Assembly: GCA_030671945.1 (NCBI GenBank)
Contig: DAOVHJ010000137.1
Location: forward strand, 1 to 6,882
From: Candidatus Heimdallarchaeota archaeon
GTDB lineage: Archaea > Asgardarchaeota > Heimdallarchaeia > JABLTI01
DNA length: 6,882 nucleotides
Direction: 5' to 3'
Position numbers and translations under genes: made by a program. Of this stretch, positions 1 to 6,435 are shown piece by piece. Positions within the stretch are counted from its first letter, which is position 1. The number at the start of each line of letters is the position of its first letter. The notes beneath the pieces were generated by a model, which saw only the letters and a list, made by a program, of their open reading frames with translations, ran no database searches and was not told the origin of the DNA.

Positions 1-322
1 CGAATCCCATTACATCTAGGCTTTCGTCTTTCTCATCTGTTTGCTCGATAATTTTTATTAAATCTGTTACCTTCGCTCGATAAAGTATAGATGAGGAAAG
101 AATGGCTCTACCTAAAACTGGAAAATTAATGTCATCCAGAAGTTTCATTTCTTCAACAAATTGTGTAATTAATTGATCTATCGAAAGACTCCACGGATCT
201 ATCTTCCTGAATTGAGTAACATCAGTAAGAAGTCTGTATGGTGCTCGTAACCAAAAAGGATACTCTTCATCAATTAATGTTTGACCTGCGAGTGGGTCCA
301 TTTCTGTATCCTTTTGAACCAT
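1..322 (-). CDS. scpA: ScpA, kleisin subunit of the SMC condensin (N-terminal 107 residues; cut by the window edge)
   Basis: ScpA is the kleisin that binds the Smc neck and the opposite Smc head, closing the condensin ring for chromosome compaction and segregation in the cytoplasm. Visible residues match the archaeal ScpA N-terminus: a short acidic lead, then PFWLRAPYRLL (22-32), the hallmark IDPWSLSIDQL (41-51), an amphipathic helix ending near FVEEMK (55-60), and INFPVLGRAILSSSILYRAK (65-84). That last stretch is the second helix, which in the family packs on the Smc coiled-coil neck. The ATG at 322 is chosen because a GGAG lies 8 bases upstream and the only nearby upstream ATG (335) is in another frame and soon hits a stop. 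It follows smc by 68 bases on the same strand with no T-tract terminator between, so co-transcription is likely. The C-terminal winged-helix part lies outside the window. Assignment is from sequence pattern plus context. Confidence 0.88.
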   Translation of the reverse strand, partial: MVQKDTEMDPLAGQTLIDEEYPFWLRAPYRLLTDVTQFRKIDPWSLSIDQLITQFVEEMKLLDDINFPVLGRAILSSSILYRAKVTDLIKIIEQTDEKDESLDVMGF

Positions 323-330
323 TTTTTGCG

Positions 331-334
331 CTCC
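331..334 (-). promoter_or_regulatory. Shine-Dalgarno of scpA
   Basis: GGAG on the minus strand, 8 bases before the ATG at 322. It gives scpA an independent ribosome entry site within the smc-scpA transcript and fixes its start. Confidence 0.75.
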
Positions 335-390
335 ATTTCTGTTATTTTTATTACATACTTATTCTTTTATTAACGTATCAATCATGTGTT

Positions 391-3300
391 TTAGTAATCA
401 TAAACTTCTGCTTCTGAAGGCAGATCTGTTTTCTCAACAATTTTCATAATTTCATCGAGCGAAACTGACACAATTTGTGATAATCGATCTTCACCTGCTG
501 TTACTCCAAAGATTTTCTCAGCGGCAGCAATCATTGGAGCTCTGAGACTAATAATTACAATTTGAGTGTCTCTACTCATTTCCTTAACTAGGGTAGCTAC
601 TTTGTATACATTATTAATATCCAAGAAAGCATCAATTTCATCAAAAATATAGAATGGTGCTGGTTTGTATCTTTGAATAGCAAAAATCATTGCTAAAGCA
701 GTTAATGATTTTTCTCCACCGGATAGAGAAAGCATGCTAAGAATTTTCTTTCCACCCGGATTAGCCATAATGTTTATCCCTCCACTGAAAGGGTCATCAA
801 AATCTTCAAGTTCTAATCTTGCCTTGCCATCAGGTGATAAAATACCAAAAATTCTGTTAAAGTCCTTAGAGATGTTATTAAATACAACCATGAACTTTTC
901 TCGTTTTTCACTTTCAATTTCGTTTATTGCCTTGTTAATAGCTTCATAATCTTTCTCAACTAGCTTGCGTTTTTCTAAAAGCTCATTATTTAATTCCTGT
1001 TCTTCTTCATATTGAGAGACTGCTTTCATATTTATTTCTGGTAAACTCTCTAATTCTGCTTTAAGGCCTGCCATTACTTCCTTAAGAACTTCAATATCAA
1101 TGACTTCATCTTCTGCAAAGATATAGGGTAAGTCTCTCTCAACCGCTAATTCTTCCAATTCAGTAATTTGTTTATCAGTATTTATTTTTTCATTAACTAA
1201 TCTATCAATTAAAAGCATGTTTTGGTTTTGCTGTTTTCGTTCTTCCTCTAATTGTTCTCGTAATTTTCTTTGCTCTCGGTCCAGACTTTCTTGTTCACTC
1301 TCACCATGTTCAATAAGTAAGAATCTATTATCCCTTTTGATTTTTTTATCTTCCAAGTTCTTTGTTAACCCATCTATGCTAACTTGAATTCCATTGACTT
1401 CTTTTTCTTTATCCGGTTCTTGTTTTTCAATACCCTCAATTTGATCTTTGAGATCTTTCACTAAAACCAAGTTCTTTTCTAAATTAGTAGTTATTTTAAA
1501 ATGCTCCATTTTCAAATTAGAAATGATTTCCCCGATTTCTTGTTGCTGAGATTCTTTTGTTTTAATGTCCCCAAGTATTCCTTGAACCCCACTGACAGCA
1601 AGCTCTTCCTTTAATTTCAGTTCACCTTCAAGAAGAGTATCTAAAGTTACTCCAATATCCTTTCGTGCTTTAAGTAACTCCTCAATTTTAACTTCAACTT
1701 CCTCAAATTCTTTTGTTAATTCTTCTAATTCTGTTTGGATTCTTAGATTTTCTTTACTACGAATCTCTATTTCTTCTTCTGTAATTTTAATTTCTCTTTG
1801 TTTTAAATCGCGATTTTTTAGCACATCATTCAATTGCTGTAGTAATTCTTCATTCAAATCTTTGGTAATTTCTGTTCGATACTCCAACAATCTCTTTCTT
1901 TCGTCTTGGAGATTAACAAAAGCCTCTTCCAGAACAGGTAATTGATTTTCATCTTCTACAATGAGAGATATTCTTGTCCTCTCTTTCCCTTTATAGAACC
2001 CTCCTGTCATTAAACCGGATGGATTTACTACATCTCCTTCTAATGTTACCGATCGATAATTGAAACCGATTTTTCTTGCAGCATCTAAATTTCTAACAAT
2101 AAGTGTTTGTCCAAATACGAATTCTATTGCTTTCCGATATTTTTTATCAAATTCTACTAAATCAATGGCTCTCCCAATTATCCCTTTTTCTTTCAAATCT
2201 ACATCTATTAAAAGAGGCTTAATCTTATTAAGTGGTAGAAGATTGATTCTTCCTGCTTTCGCATTTTTCACTAGTAGAAGGCATTTTGCTGCGACTTCAT
2301 CGTCTTCTACAACAATATAATCTGTTCTATTTCCAGCAGTTACATTTAAAGCTACAGAGTATTTCGGATGGGTTTTGCATAACTCCCCAACTGTTCCATA
2401 TATTCCATTTATTTTCTTTTCATCTCGTGTTTTAAGAACTAATTTTATTCCCTTGTCTCTACTTGCTACTTCTTCCATTATTTTCTTAGTAGTACTTATC
2501 TCAGTTTGAATTCTTTTAATGTTTAAAGCTGATTCTCGAAGAGTAAGCTCATTATCGTCAATTTCTTTTTCCACAGTTTCGAGTTCTTCTCTTAATTCAC
2601 TAACTTTTACTTCTAAATCTCTTGCTAGTTTTTCATCATCAGAAATTTCTTCTAAATACTTGGCTTTTCTGCTAAGAAAGGTTGCTAAAATTCCTGCCAC
2701 TTCAACAACTCGTTTCTCTTTTTCATCAATCTTCGAATTTGTGATGTTCAAATTATTATTGTAAATTGCTAATTGTGATTCATATTCTGCTTTCCGTTTA
2801 TTCATTTCAGTTGAGTTCGAACGAATTTCTTCAAGTTGATCCATTATTTCACTACTTTTAGAACTCTCGAGAGCCTTTCTCTTCGAATCTAATTCTTCTT
2901 GGATTTTGAGAAGAGTATCATCTGCTCCATCTAATTGATCTTTGGTAGAAGAAGTGTATGTCTCAAGTTCGGAGTTTTCCTCGAAAATTTTCTCTAATTG
3001 ATTTTCCATCGTGTCCTTTCTAAGTTTTAGCGCATCTAATTCAATTGAGATTTGTTTCTTCTGGGCAGTTTCTTCTGACAGATCTTTAGTCAATTCTTCA
3101 ATCTCTTTACTTAGAGTATTAAACGATTGAGTGGTGGCATCTTTTACCTTAGATTTTGCTTCAGCGAGTGAAGTATCATATGTTTTAATTCCAGTTTCCA
3201 TGTTTTCAATAGTTATTTCAGCCTGTGTTTGAGCTGCTTTCAAGTTGTTAATACTAGTTTCATTTTCTGTTATTCGTTCTTTCATCTCTCTAATACGAGC

Positions 3301-4026
3301 ATGAATGAGTTTTGCTTCGGTATTTTTAATTCGAACCTTTAATTCTTGGTACCTAAGAGCATCTTCTTTTTCCTTTTCTAATCGAACAAGATTTTTCATA
3401 GATTCTTCTAAACGAACGGTTGCAATCCGTAATTTCGTTCGAGCGTCATCCAAGTTCTTTTGTGCTTTGTCTCTCTTCTCATCATAAGCAGCAATACCTG
3501 CAATTTCCTCAAACAAGTTACGAGTCTGGAGTGAAGACATGCTAGCAAAATTAGCGATTTCACCTTGTCTAATAACATTATACCCATCTATTGAAATACT
3601 ACAAATTGCCAAAGTATCAATTATTTCTCCTCGAGTAATTCGGGATCCATTTAGCAAATATTCGCTTCTTCCATCCTGGTAGACTTTTCGGCTAATGTGC
3701 ACTTCATCAGTTGCAATTGGAATTTCTTTTGGTTCTTTCGAATTATCTAGGACCAAAGTAACTTTCGCATGCGGAGCAGTTTTGTGTCCTTCTTTTGTAC
3801 CTGAAAAAATAACTCCCGCAAGTCTCTCACTTCTAATATTTTTCGAGCGTAATTGTCCAATCACAAATTGTATTGCATCAGAAATGTTTGATTTACCACA
3901 ACCATTGGGTCCACTAATGACAGTTAATCCTTTAGTAAGATTAAGAGTAATTTTCCGCCTACCATAGCTCTTGAAGTTCTCAAGAACGAGACGATTTATG
4001 TGTACCAGCGTTTCTTCACCTGCCAC
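391..4026 (-). CDS. smc: Smc, chromosome condensin ATPase
   Basis: Canonical prokaryotic/archaeal SMC of 1211 residues, near the usual family length. It uses ATP-driven head engagement to fold and help segregate chromosomes, with ScpA as kleisin. Domains: N-terminal head with Walker A GPNGCGKSN (39-47) and Q-loop VIRQGEI (Q154); N-arm coiled coil roughly 165-520; hinge about 540-676, opening with GIYGTVGEL (541) and closing with GLMTGG (671-676); C-arm coiled coil about 690-1050; C-terminal head with signature LSLSGGEKS (1099-1107) and Walker B FYIFDEIDAFLD (1125-1136; D1129, catalytic E1130). The switch region reads ISLRAPM (1159-1165): a Leu stands where many ABC ATPases have His, as I recall for archaeal and several eukaryotic SMCs. 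The start is GTG at 4026, supported by AGAGG five bases upstream and a stop codon in frame seven codons before it. Head, hinge and arms all appear intact. It leads into scpA. Confidence 0.97.
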   Translation of the reverse strand: MAGEETLVHINRLVLENFKSYGRRKITLNLTKGLTVISGPNGCGKSNISDAIQFVIGQLRSKNIRSERLAGVIFSGTKEGHKTAPHAKVTLVLDNSKEPKEIPIATDEVHISRKVYQDGRSEYLLNGSRITRGEIIDTLAICSISIDGYNVIRQGEIANFASMSSLQTRNLFEEIAGIAAYDEKRDKAQKNLDDARTKLRIATVRLEESMKNLVRLEKEKEDALRYQELKVRIKNTEAKLIHARIREMKERITENETSINNLKAAQTQAEITIENMETGIKTYDTSLAEAKSKVKDATTQSFNTLSKEIEELTKDLSEETAQKKQISIELDALKLRKDTMENQLEKIFEENSELETYTSSTKDQLDGADDTLLKIQEELDSKRKALESSKSSEIMDQLEEIRSNSTEMNKRKAEYESQLAIYNNNLNITNSKIDEKEKRVVEVAGILATFLSRKAKYLEEISDDEKLARDLEVKVSELREELETVEKEIDDNELTLRESALNIKRIQTEISTTKKIMEEVASRDKGIKLVLKTRDEKKINGIYGTVGELCKTHPKYSVALNVTAGNRTDYIVVEDDEVAAKCLLLVKNAKAGRINLLPLNKIKPLLIDVDLKEKGIIGRAIDLVEFDKKYRKAIEFVFGQTLIVRNLDAARKIGFNYRSVTLEGDVVNPSGLMTGGFYKGKERTRISLIVEDENQLPVLEEAFVNLQDERKRLLEYRTEITKDLNEELLQQLNDVLKNRDLKQREIKITEEEIEIRSKENLRIQTELEELTKEFEEVEVKIEELLKARKDIGVTLDTLLEGELKLKEELAVSGVQGILGDIKTKESQQQEIGEIISNLKMEHFKITTNLEKNLVLVKDLKDQIEGIEKQEPDKEKEVNGIQVSIDGLTKNLEDKKIKRDNRFLLIEHGESEQESLDREQRKLREQLEEERKQQNQNMLLIDRLVNEKINTDKQITELEELAVERDLPYIFAEDEVIDIEVLKEVMAGLKAELESLPEINMKAVSQYEEEQELNNELLEKRKLVEKDYEAINKAINEIESEKREKFMVVFNNISKDFNRIFGILSPDGKARLELEDFDDPFSGGINIMANPGGKKILSMLSLSGGEKSLTALAMIFAIQRYKPAPFYIFDEIDAFLDINNVYKVATLVKEMSRDTQIVIISLRAPMIAAAEKIFGVTAGEDRLSQIVSVSLDEIMKIVEKTDLPSEAEVYDY

Positions 4027-4031
4027 CAGAT

Positions 4032-4036
4032 CCTCT
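4032..4036 (-). promoter_or_regulatory. Shine-Dalgarno of smc, supporting a GTG start
   Basis: AGAGG on the minus strand ends five bases before the GTG at 4026. No in-frame ATG lies between it and the head domain, so the site decides for the GTG start. Translation from there gives the expected beta strand HINRLVLENFKSYG about ten residues in. Confidence 0.75.
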
Positions 4037-4106
4037 TTGTGGTAATATTAACTTCCGACAATAATTCTTTCAGACATTACTATTAATAATATTTATTCTA
4101 TTAAAG

Positions 4107-4114
4107 CTATAATT
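4107..4114 (-). promoter_or_regulatory. Candidate TATA box for smc-scpA
   Basis: On the minus strand AATTATAG is preceded by the purine-rich CGAAAC, resembling an archaeal BRE-TATA pair. With the usual distance of about 25 bases, transcription would begin near 4084, leaving a leader of roughly 60 bases that keeps the Shine-Dalgarno at 4032-4036. In such AT-rich DNA, matches of this kind are frequent, so the assignment is weak. The nearby palindrome at 4121-4134 lies just upstream of it. Confidence 0.28.
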
Positions 4115-4120
4115 GTTTCG

Positions 4121-4134
4121 CAAGTTATAACTTG
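4121..4134. repeat. Perfect 14-base palindrome upstream of smc (possible operator)
   Basis: CAAGTTATAACTTG equals its own reverse complement over all 14 bases; symmetry stops at both ends (4120 G against 4135 T). It lies about 95-108 bases upstream of the smc start and next to the candidate BRE-TATA element. Such short perfect palindromes are typical of binding sites for dimeric winged-helix or helix-turn-helix regulators. No second copy is seen elsewhere in the window, and the role is inferred. Confidence 0.4.
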
Positions 4135-4163
4135 TTTTAATGTTTTTCGAGACCTTTGTTTGA

Positions 4164-4239
4164 TAGATGATATTAAACCTCATCAAAAAGGTGTAGTATC
4201 ATCTAGATTGTATCCTTATGGGTAATCTATCTTCAGATA
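4164..4239. other. Cluster of three adjacent hairpins in the Roadblock-smc spacer
   Basis: The largest hairpin spans 4164-4205: outer arms TAGATGATA and TATCATCTA (nine perfect pairs), then a T-G wobble, TA/TA, one A-G mismatch and ACCT/AGGT, closing an eight-base loop at 4181-4188. On the plus strand 16 of 17 positions pair; on the minus strand the wobble becomes A-C, so the plus-strand RNA would be the more stable. A second hairpin pairs TATCC (4211-4215) with GGGTA (4220-4224) over a TTAT loop, with flanking AGAT/ATCT (4205-4208/4225-4228). A third, TATC/GATA over TTCA, sits at 4228-4239; it shares base 4228 with the second. They lie between the Roadblock terminator tract and smc. They could be 3' structure of the Roadblock mRNA, part of an smc leader, or an unannotated RNA. 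None matches a known RNA family I recognise. Confidence 0.35.
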
Positions 4240-4249
4240 TGGGTAAAGC

Positions 4250-4270
4250 AAAAAATGAAAAGGAAAAAAA
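4250..4270 (-). terminator. Oligo-T terminator after the Roadblock gene
   Basis: Starting ten bases past the Roadblock stop, the minus strand carries three T runs: T7 (4270-4264), T4 (4261-4258) and T6 (4255-4250). Archaeal RNA polymerase terminates at such consecutive T tracts without needing a hairpin. This argues that most Roadblock transcripts end before smc and that smc-scpA has its own promoter. Confidence 0.6.
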
Positions 4271-4279
4271 GGAGAATTC

Positions 4280-4642
4280 CTAGATTAATTTTTCAATTTT
4301 ATGGGCAAAAGTTCCTAGATTCTTCTTAATGATGCCTAATTGCGCTCGAGCATCTTCACCATAAAATCCAAGCACTAAGCCTTTCTTTAATACAATAATA
4401 GTAACATAACCACCGGATATCTCGATATCCAACTGATTGATACTCTTTTTGTCAATTCCTTGGCTGATTTTTTCCGTTGCACGAACAGCAACTGAAGCAC
4501 TCGCTAGAATTAATTTATGATTTAAATCCTTGAGTGTATCACCCCACAATACTTCTCCATCTAATTTTCCAATTAGAAGACCTTCGAGTTCGGGAATCTC
4601 ATCACGAAACTCAGTAGCTGTGTTTACTAATTTCTCGGACAT
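4280..4642 (-). CDS. Roadblock/LC7 domain protein, probable small-GTPase regulator
   Basis: A 120-residue stand-alone Roadblock/LC7 protein. The family forms dimers that bind Ras-like or MglA-like GTPases as activators or scaffolds; the cytoplasmic location is inferred from the absence of a signal or membrane segment. The fold is visible in order: N-terminal helix (about 3-14), strand pair PELEGLLIGKLDGEVLWG (17-34) with the characteristic G-x-x-I-x-x-x-D-G pattern, a long central helix with LILASASVAVRATEKIS (44-60), strands INQLDIEISGGYVTIIVL and GLVLGFY, and a C-terminal helix ending EKLI. ATG at 4642 has GGAG eight bases upstream; the other ATG at 4656 is out of frame. It stands alone: divergent from the zinc-ribbon gene and 253 bases before smc, with an oligo-T tract between. 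No GTPase gene is in the window, so the partner is unknown. Such genes are numerous in Asgard archaea. Confidence 0.88.
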   Translation of the reverse strand: MSEKLVNTATEFRDEIPELEGLLIGKLDGEVLWGDTLKDLNHKLILASASVAVRATEKISQGIDKKSINQLDIEISGGYVTIIVLKKGLVLGFYGEDARAQLGIIKKNLGTFAHKIEKLI

Positions 4643-4650
4643 ATTCGTAG

Positions 4651-4654
4651 CTCC
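4651..4654 (-). promoter_or_regulatory. Shine-Dalgarno of the Roadblock gene
   Basis: GGAG on the minus strand, eight bases before the ATG at 4642. It lies inside ATGGAG, whose ATG is out of frame with the gene, so 4642 is the better start. Confidence 0.7.
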
Positions 4655-4664
4655 ATCCGGTTAC

Positions 4665-4677
4665 GAAATTAAATTTC
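4665..4677. repeat. 13-base palindrome in the divergent promoter region (possible operator or TATA overlap)
   Basis: GAAATT-A-AATTTC has six-base perfect arms around one central base, 23-35 bases upstream of the Roadblock ATG. It overlaps a TTTAATTT sequence that could serve as a TATA box. However, initiation 25 bases downstream of that would remove the Roadblock Shine-Dalgarno, so a more distal box in the ATTATTATTA stretch near 4683-4694 fits better. The tract is AT-rich, so chance symmetry is possible. Confidence 0.25.
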
Positions 4678-4817
4678 TACTTAAGATAATAATAATCTTT
4701 CTTTTGTATCATTTTTCTTAACATTTAATCACTTTTCTCTTTATCTCAAAGAAAGTTTTAATTTCGAGAAAACAAACATAATAATTGAAGCCTAATTAAA
4801 GATAATTTTTCAAAAAT

Positions 4818-4823
4818 GGAGGG
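4818..4823 (+). promoter_or_regulatory. Shine-Dalgarno that sets a GTG start for the zinc-ribbon gene
   Basis: GGAGGG, the strongest Shine-Dalgarno match in the window, ends seven bases before an in-frame GTG at 4831. The in-frame ATG at 4816 overlaps this very element and would have no ribosome binding site of its own, so GTG is the likelier start. Confidence 0.75.
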
Positions 4824-4830
4824 TTATTTT

Positions 4831-5292
4831 GTGGATGAAACGAAAACTGAGAATTGTTCTTCATGTGGTCAAAAAATAAGTAGTAATGATCGGTTTTGCA
4901 ATAGTTGTGGTTCAGCCATTAATGAAATTGAGTTAGAAACTCAACCTAAAAAAGAACCAGTACAAGTAGAAACCATCTCTTCAGGTGATGTGGTAGTACA
5001 AAGAACAGCTGAAGGATTACAGCAAAAACTCATTAAAATTGAAAAAAAAGTACTAGGTCGTAATGCTTTAGTGCTTGTCATATTTGCTACAGTCTTTTTT
5101 GTAATACCATGTTTTGCCGCAAATATGGCTGGTTTTGCTTTTGCTTTAGCATCAACAATAGTTGGTATAGTAGCTTTGAAAAAACAACAACAGCGAACAT
5201 TAGCAATAATTTCCATAGTAATAAGCACAGTATTTTCAATCTTGTCCGTTCTTGCTAGAACATGGTGGGATTTGGGTTATGTATATCTATAG
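4831..5292 (+). CDS. Small zinc-ribbon membrane protein of unknown function
   Basis: A 153-residue protein starting at GTG (158 if the ATG at 4816 is used). Near the N-terminus is a four-cysteine zinc ribbon, CSSCGQ then FCNSCGS (C9, C12, C23, C26), of the type often annotated as a zinc-ribbon domain in archaeal membrane proteins. A polar linker (about 30-75) follows, then three hydrophobic segments at about 78-98, 99-116 and 123-142; the first two are closely spaced and may form a hairpin. The second and third are joined by a basic KKQQQQR loop, which would favour the cytoplasmic side with the ribbon there too. The tail is WWDLGYVYL. The layout is like DUF4190-type small membrane proteins, but I cannot name a function. 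It is divergent from the Roadblock gene and convergent with the nucleotidyltransferase, so it is probably monocistronic. Confidence 0.82.
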   Translation: MDETKTENCSSCGQKISSNDRFCNSCGSAINEIELETQPKKEPVQVETISSGDVVVQRTAEGLQQKLIKIEKKVLGRNALVLVIFATVFFVIPCFAANMAGFAFALASTIVGIVALKKQQQRTLAIISIVISTVFSILSVLARTWWDLGYVYL

Positions 5293-5298
5293 AAGGGA

Positions 5299-5318
5299 AT
5301 TTAACAAAATTGTTGAAT
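5299..5318. terminator. Small hairpin between convergent genes (possible bidirectional terminator)
   Basis: ATTTAACA (5299-5306) pairs with TGTTGAAT (5311-5318) over an AAAT loop, eight pairs with one G-U wobble in the plus-strand RNA. It sits wholly within the 27 bases between the two facing stop codons. The stem is AT-rich and no long T tract follows on either strand, so as an archaeal terminator it is weak. Confidence 0.3.
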
Positions 5319-5319
5319 A

Positions 5320-6435
5320 TTAACCAAGATATTTGTGAAAGTCTTCCTTGAAAACAATGAACTCATTCCCAATACATTCTTTTGTACCAAGAATAATTTG
5401 ATAATACTCTGAATTATTCTTTCTATCTTTCACTTTTTCAAGTAATCCCCTAACGACTACAGAATCTCCTTTATTGAAAAATCCTGTAAGAGCTCCTTCA
5501 AATGATAGAATTCTAACTATTGGTAAATCAAATGTAGATGAATTTTCTGATAAAATATTGCATTCTTTTATTTCATAGATGCTTGGATAAGCATAACCTA
5601 AATCTGAATTTGAAATAACACATTCAACATCAATTGAATTCATAGGGGTAAATTTTTGTTCTCCATAGTTAAACGGTATTTCTTCAGGAGTCGGACTAAA
5701 TATTAATGATAAATTTGTATCACTAAAAACTGACAACCATTTTTTTATAGCTACATATTTTGTAGATAATGAGATAGGTAAGCCGGTCTTACGACCTATA
5801 CTTTCCGCATATCTCCTACTTTTATCTAAAGACATTGGTTTAATCTCAGGAAATTCATCATAGATTATTGGAAATCGTTCATTAAAACCTTGAGCAAAGC
5901 TGTTTCCATAAATCATAAAGTCAATATCTGATTTTTCTGTTTGACCTTTCCATAGAATGGATCCTGTGATTCCCATGTTTTCAAAAGGAATCTTGAGATG
6001 TTCATGAAGTAACTCTGCAAGCGTTTTGACTTTTCGCTCCAACTCATCAAGTTTAGTATTTTCTTGAAAGATTTCTTGTAATCTTATTTCCGGATAATAA
6101 TAATGTTTAATCCTCTCGAATGGGACAGCTAGAAAATCAACACCGTACATAACACTATGATACAAATAACTCGGTTCTATTTCCTTCACAAGTTGTAAAT
6201 TATCATCTTGTCCTTCAAGACTATAACTTTTCAAGATGCGCTTATACTGTTTCCCGGTCTCTCGAGAGATCCAATAACCTTCTCCAAGATCATATTTTAC
6301 AATACATAACCTTCTATCTTGGGGATGATGCCATGTTAAGACTTGACAAATTCTATCCTTGTCATCCCTAAAATAATCTAGATGCAAAGAGGGTCGGTTA
6401 AGGGGAAATCGGATTGCCAAGTATCGAGTCACCAT
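5320..6435 (-). CDS. Predicted archaeal nucleotidyltransferase (COG1665-like)
   Basis: A 371-residue protein of an archaeal family of predicted nucleotidyltransferases; substrate unknown. The N-terminal part (about 15-70) holds RDDKDRICQVL and HHPQDRRLCIVKYDLGEGYW, resembling the family's 'Asp-x-x-x-T-x-D-G-hydrophobic ... HP-x-DR-x-x-x-x-x-x-Y' lead as I remember it. The centre carries a DNA polymerase beta-type core: GITGSILWKG (155-164, with the GS pair at 158-159), then KSDIDFMIYG (168-177, metal ligands D170 and D172). The usual third carboxylate is not obvious: the next candidate strand reads NLSLIFSP with Ser where Asp might be expected, while SIDVECVI (267-274) is an alternative. The C-terminus, SVVVRGLLEKV followed by YYQIILGT, looks like a small beta-rich domain. 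ATG at 6435 is preferred to the in-frame TTG at 6447; neither has a Shine-Dalgarno, and the nearby TATA candidates would suit a leaderless mRNA. It is divergent from the TPR gene. Confidence 0.75.
   Translation of the reverse strand: MVTRYLAIRFPLNRPSLHLDYFRDDKDRICQVLTWHHPQDRRLCIVKYDLGEGYWISRETGKQYKRILKSYSLEGQDDNLQLVKEIEPSYLYHSVMYGVDFLAVPFERIKHYYYPEIRLQEIFQENTKLDELERKVKTLAELLHEHLKIPFENMGITGSILWKGQTEKSDIDFMIYGNSFAQGFNERFPIIYDEFPEIKPMSLDKSRRYAESIGRKTGLPISLSTKYVAIKKWLSVFSDTNLSLIFSPTPEEIPFNYGEQKFTPMNSIDVECVISNSDLGYAYPSIYEIKECNILSENSSTFDLPIVRILSFEGALTGFFNKGDSVVVRGLLEKVKDRKNNSEYYQIILGTKECIGNEFIVFKEDFHKYLG

Noticed and set aside
323..390. Separate terminator or promoter between smc and scpA
   Set aside because: No T run of useful length on the minus strand and no convincing BRE-TATA pair; the 68-base gap reads as an intra-operon spacer.
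734..949. Open frame on the plus strand opposite the Smc C-terminal head
   Set aside because: It is antisense to an intact, strongly conserved smc region and its translation shows no family pattern; the same holds for plus-strand frames at 2060-2320, 2519-2764, 3305-3487 and 3695-3967.
4160..4240. Possible archaeal C/D-box guide RNA (TGATGA near 4179-4184 on the minus strand)
   Set aside because: No CTGA boxes at the required spacing and no second C box; the TGATGA is better explained as part of the inverted repeat.
4217..4246. Direct repeat TATGGGTAA (4217-4225 and 4238-4246)
   Set aside because: Only nine bases and two copies in AT-rich DNA; it may be a by-product of the hairpin arms.
4218..4283. 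Plus-strand 21-codon ORF beginning MGNLSSDMGK
   Set aside because: No Shine-Dalgarno, a stop lies shortly upstream in frame, and most of its codons are simply the reverse of the Roadblock oligo-T tract.
4530..4721. Plus-strand open frame opposite the start of the Roadblock gene
   Set aside because: It is antisense to conserved Roadblock codons and their promoter region, has no ribosome binding site and no recognisable domain.
4941..5228. Minus-strand open frame opposite the zinc-ribbon gene
   Set aside because: It mirrors the membrane-segment codons of the plus-strand gene and has no supporting motif or Shine-Dalgarno.
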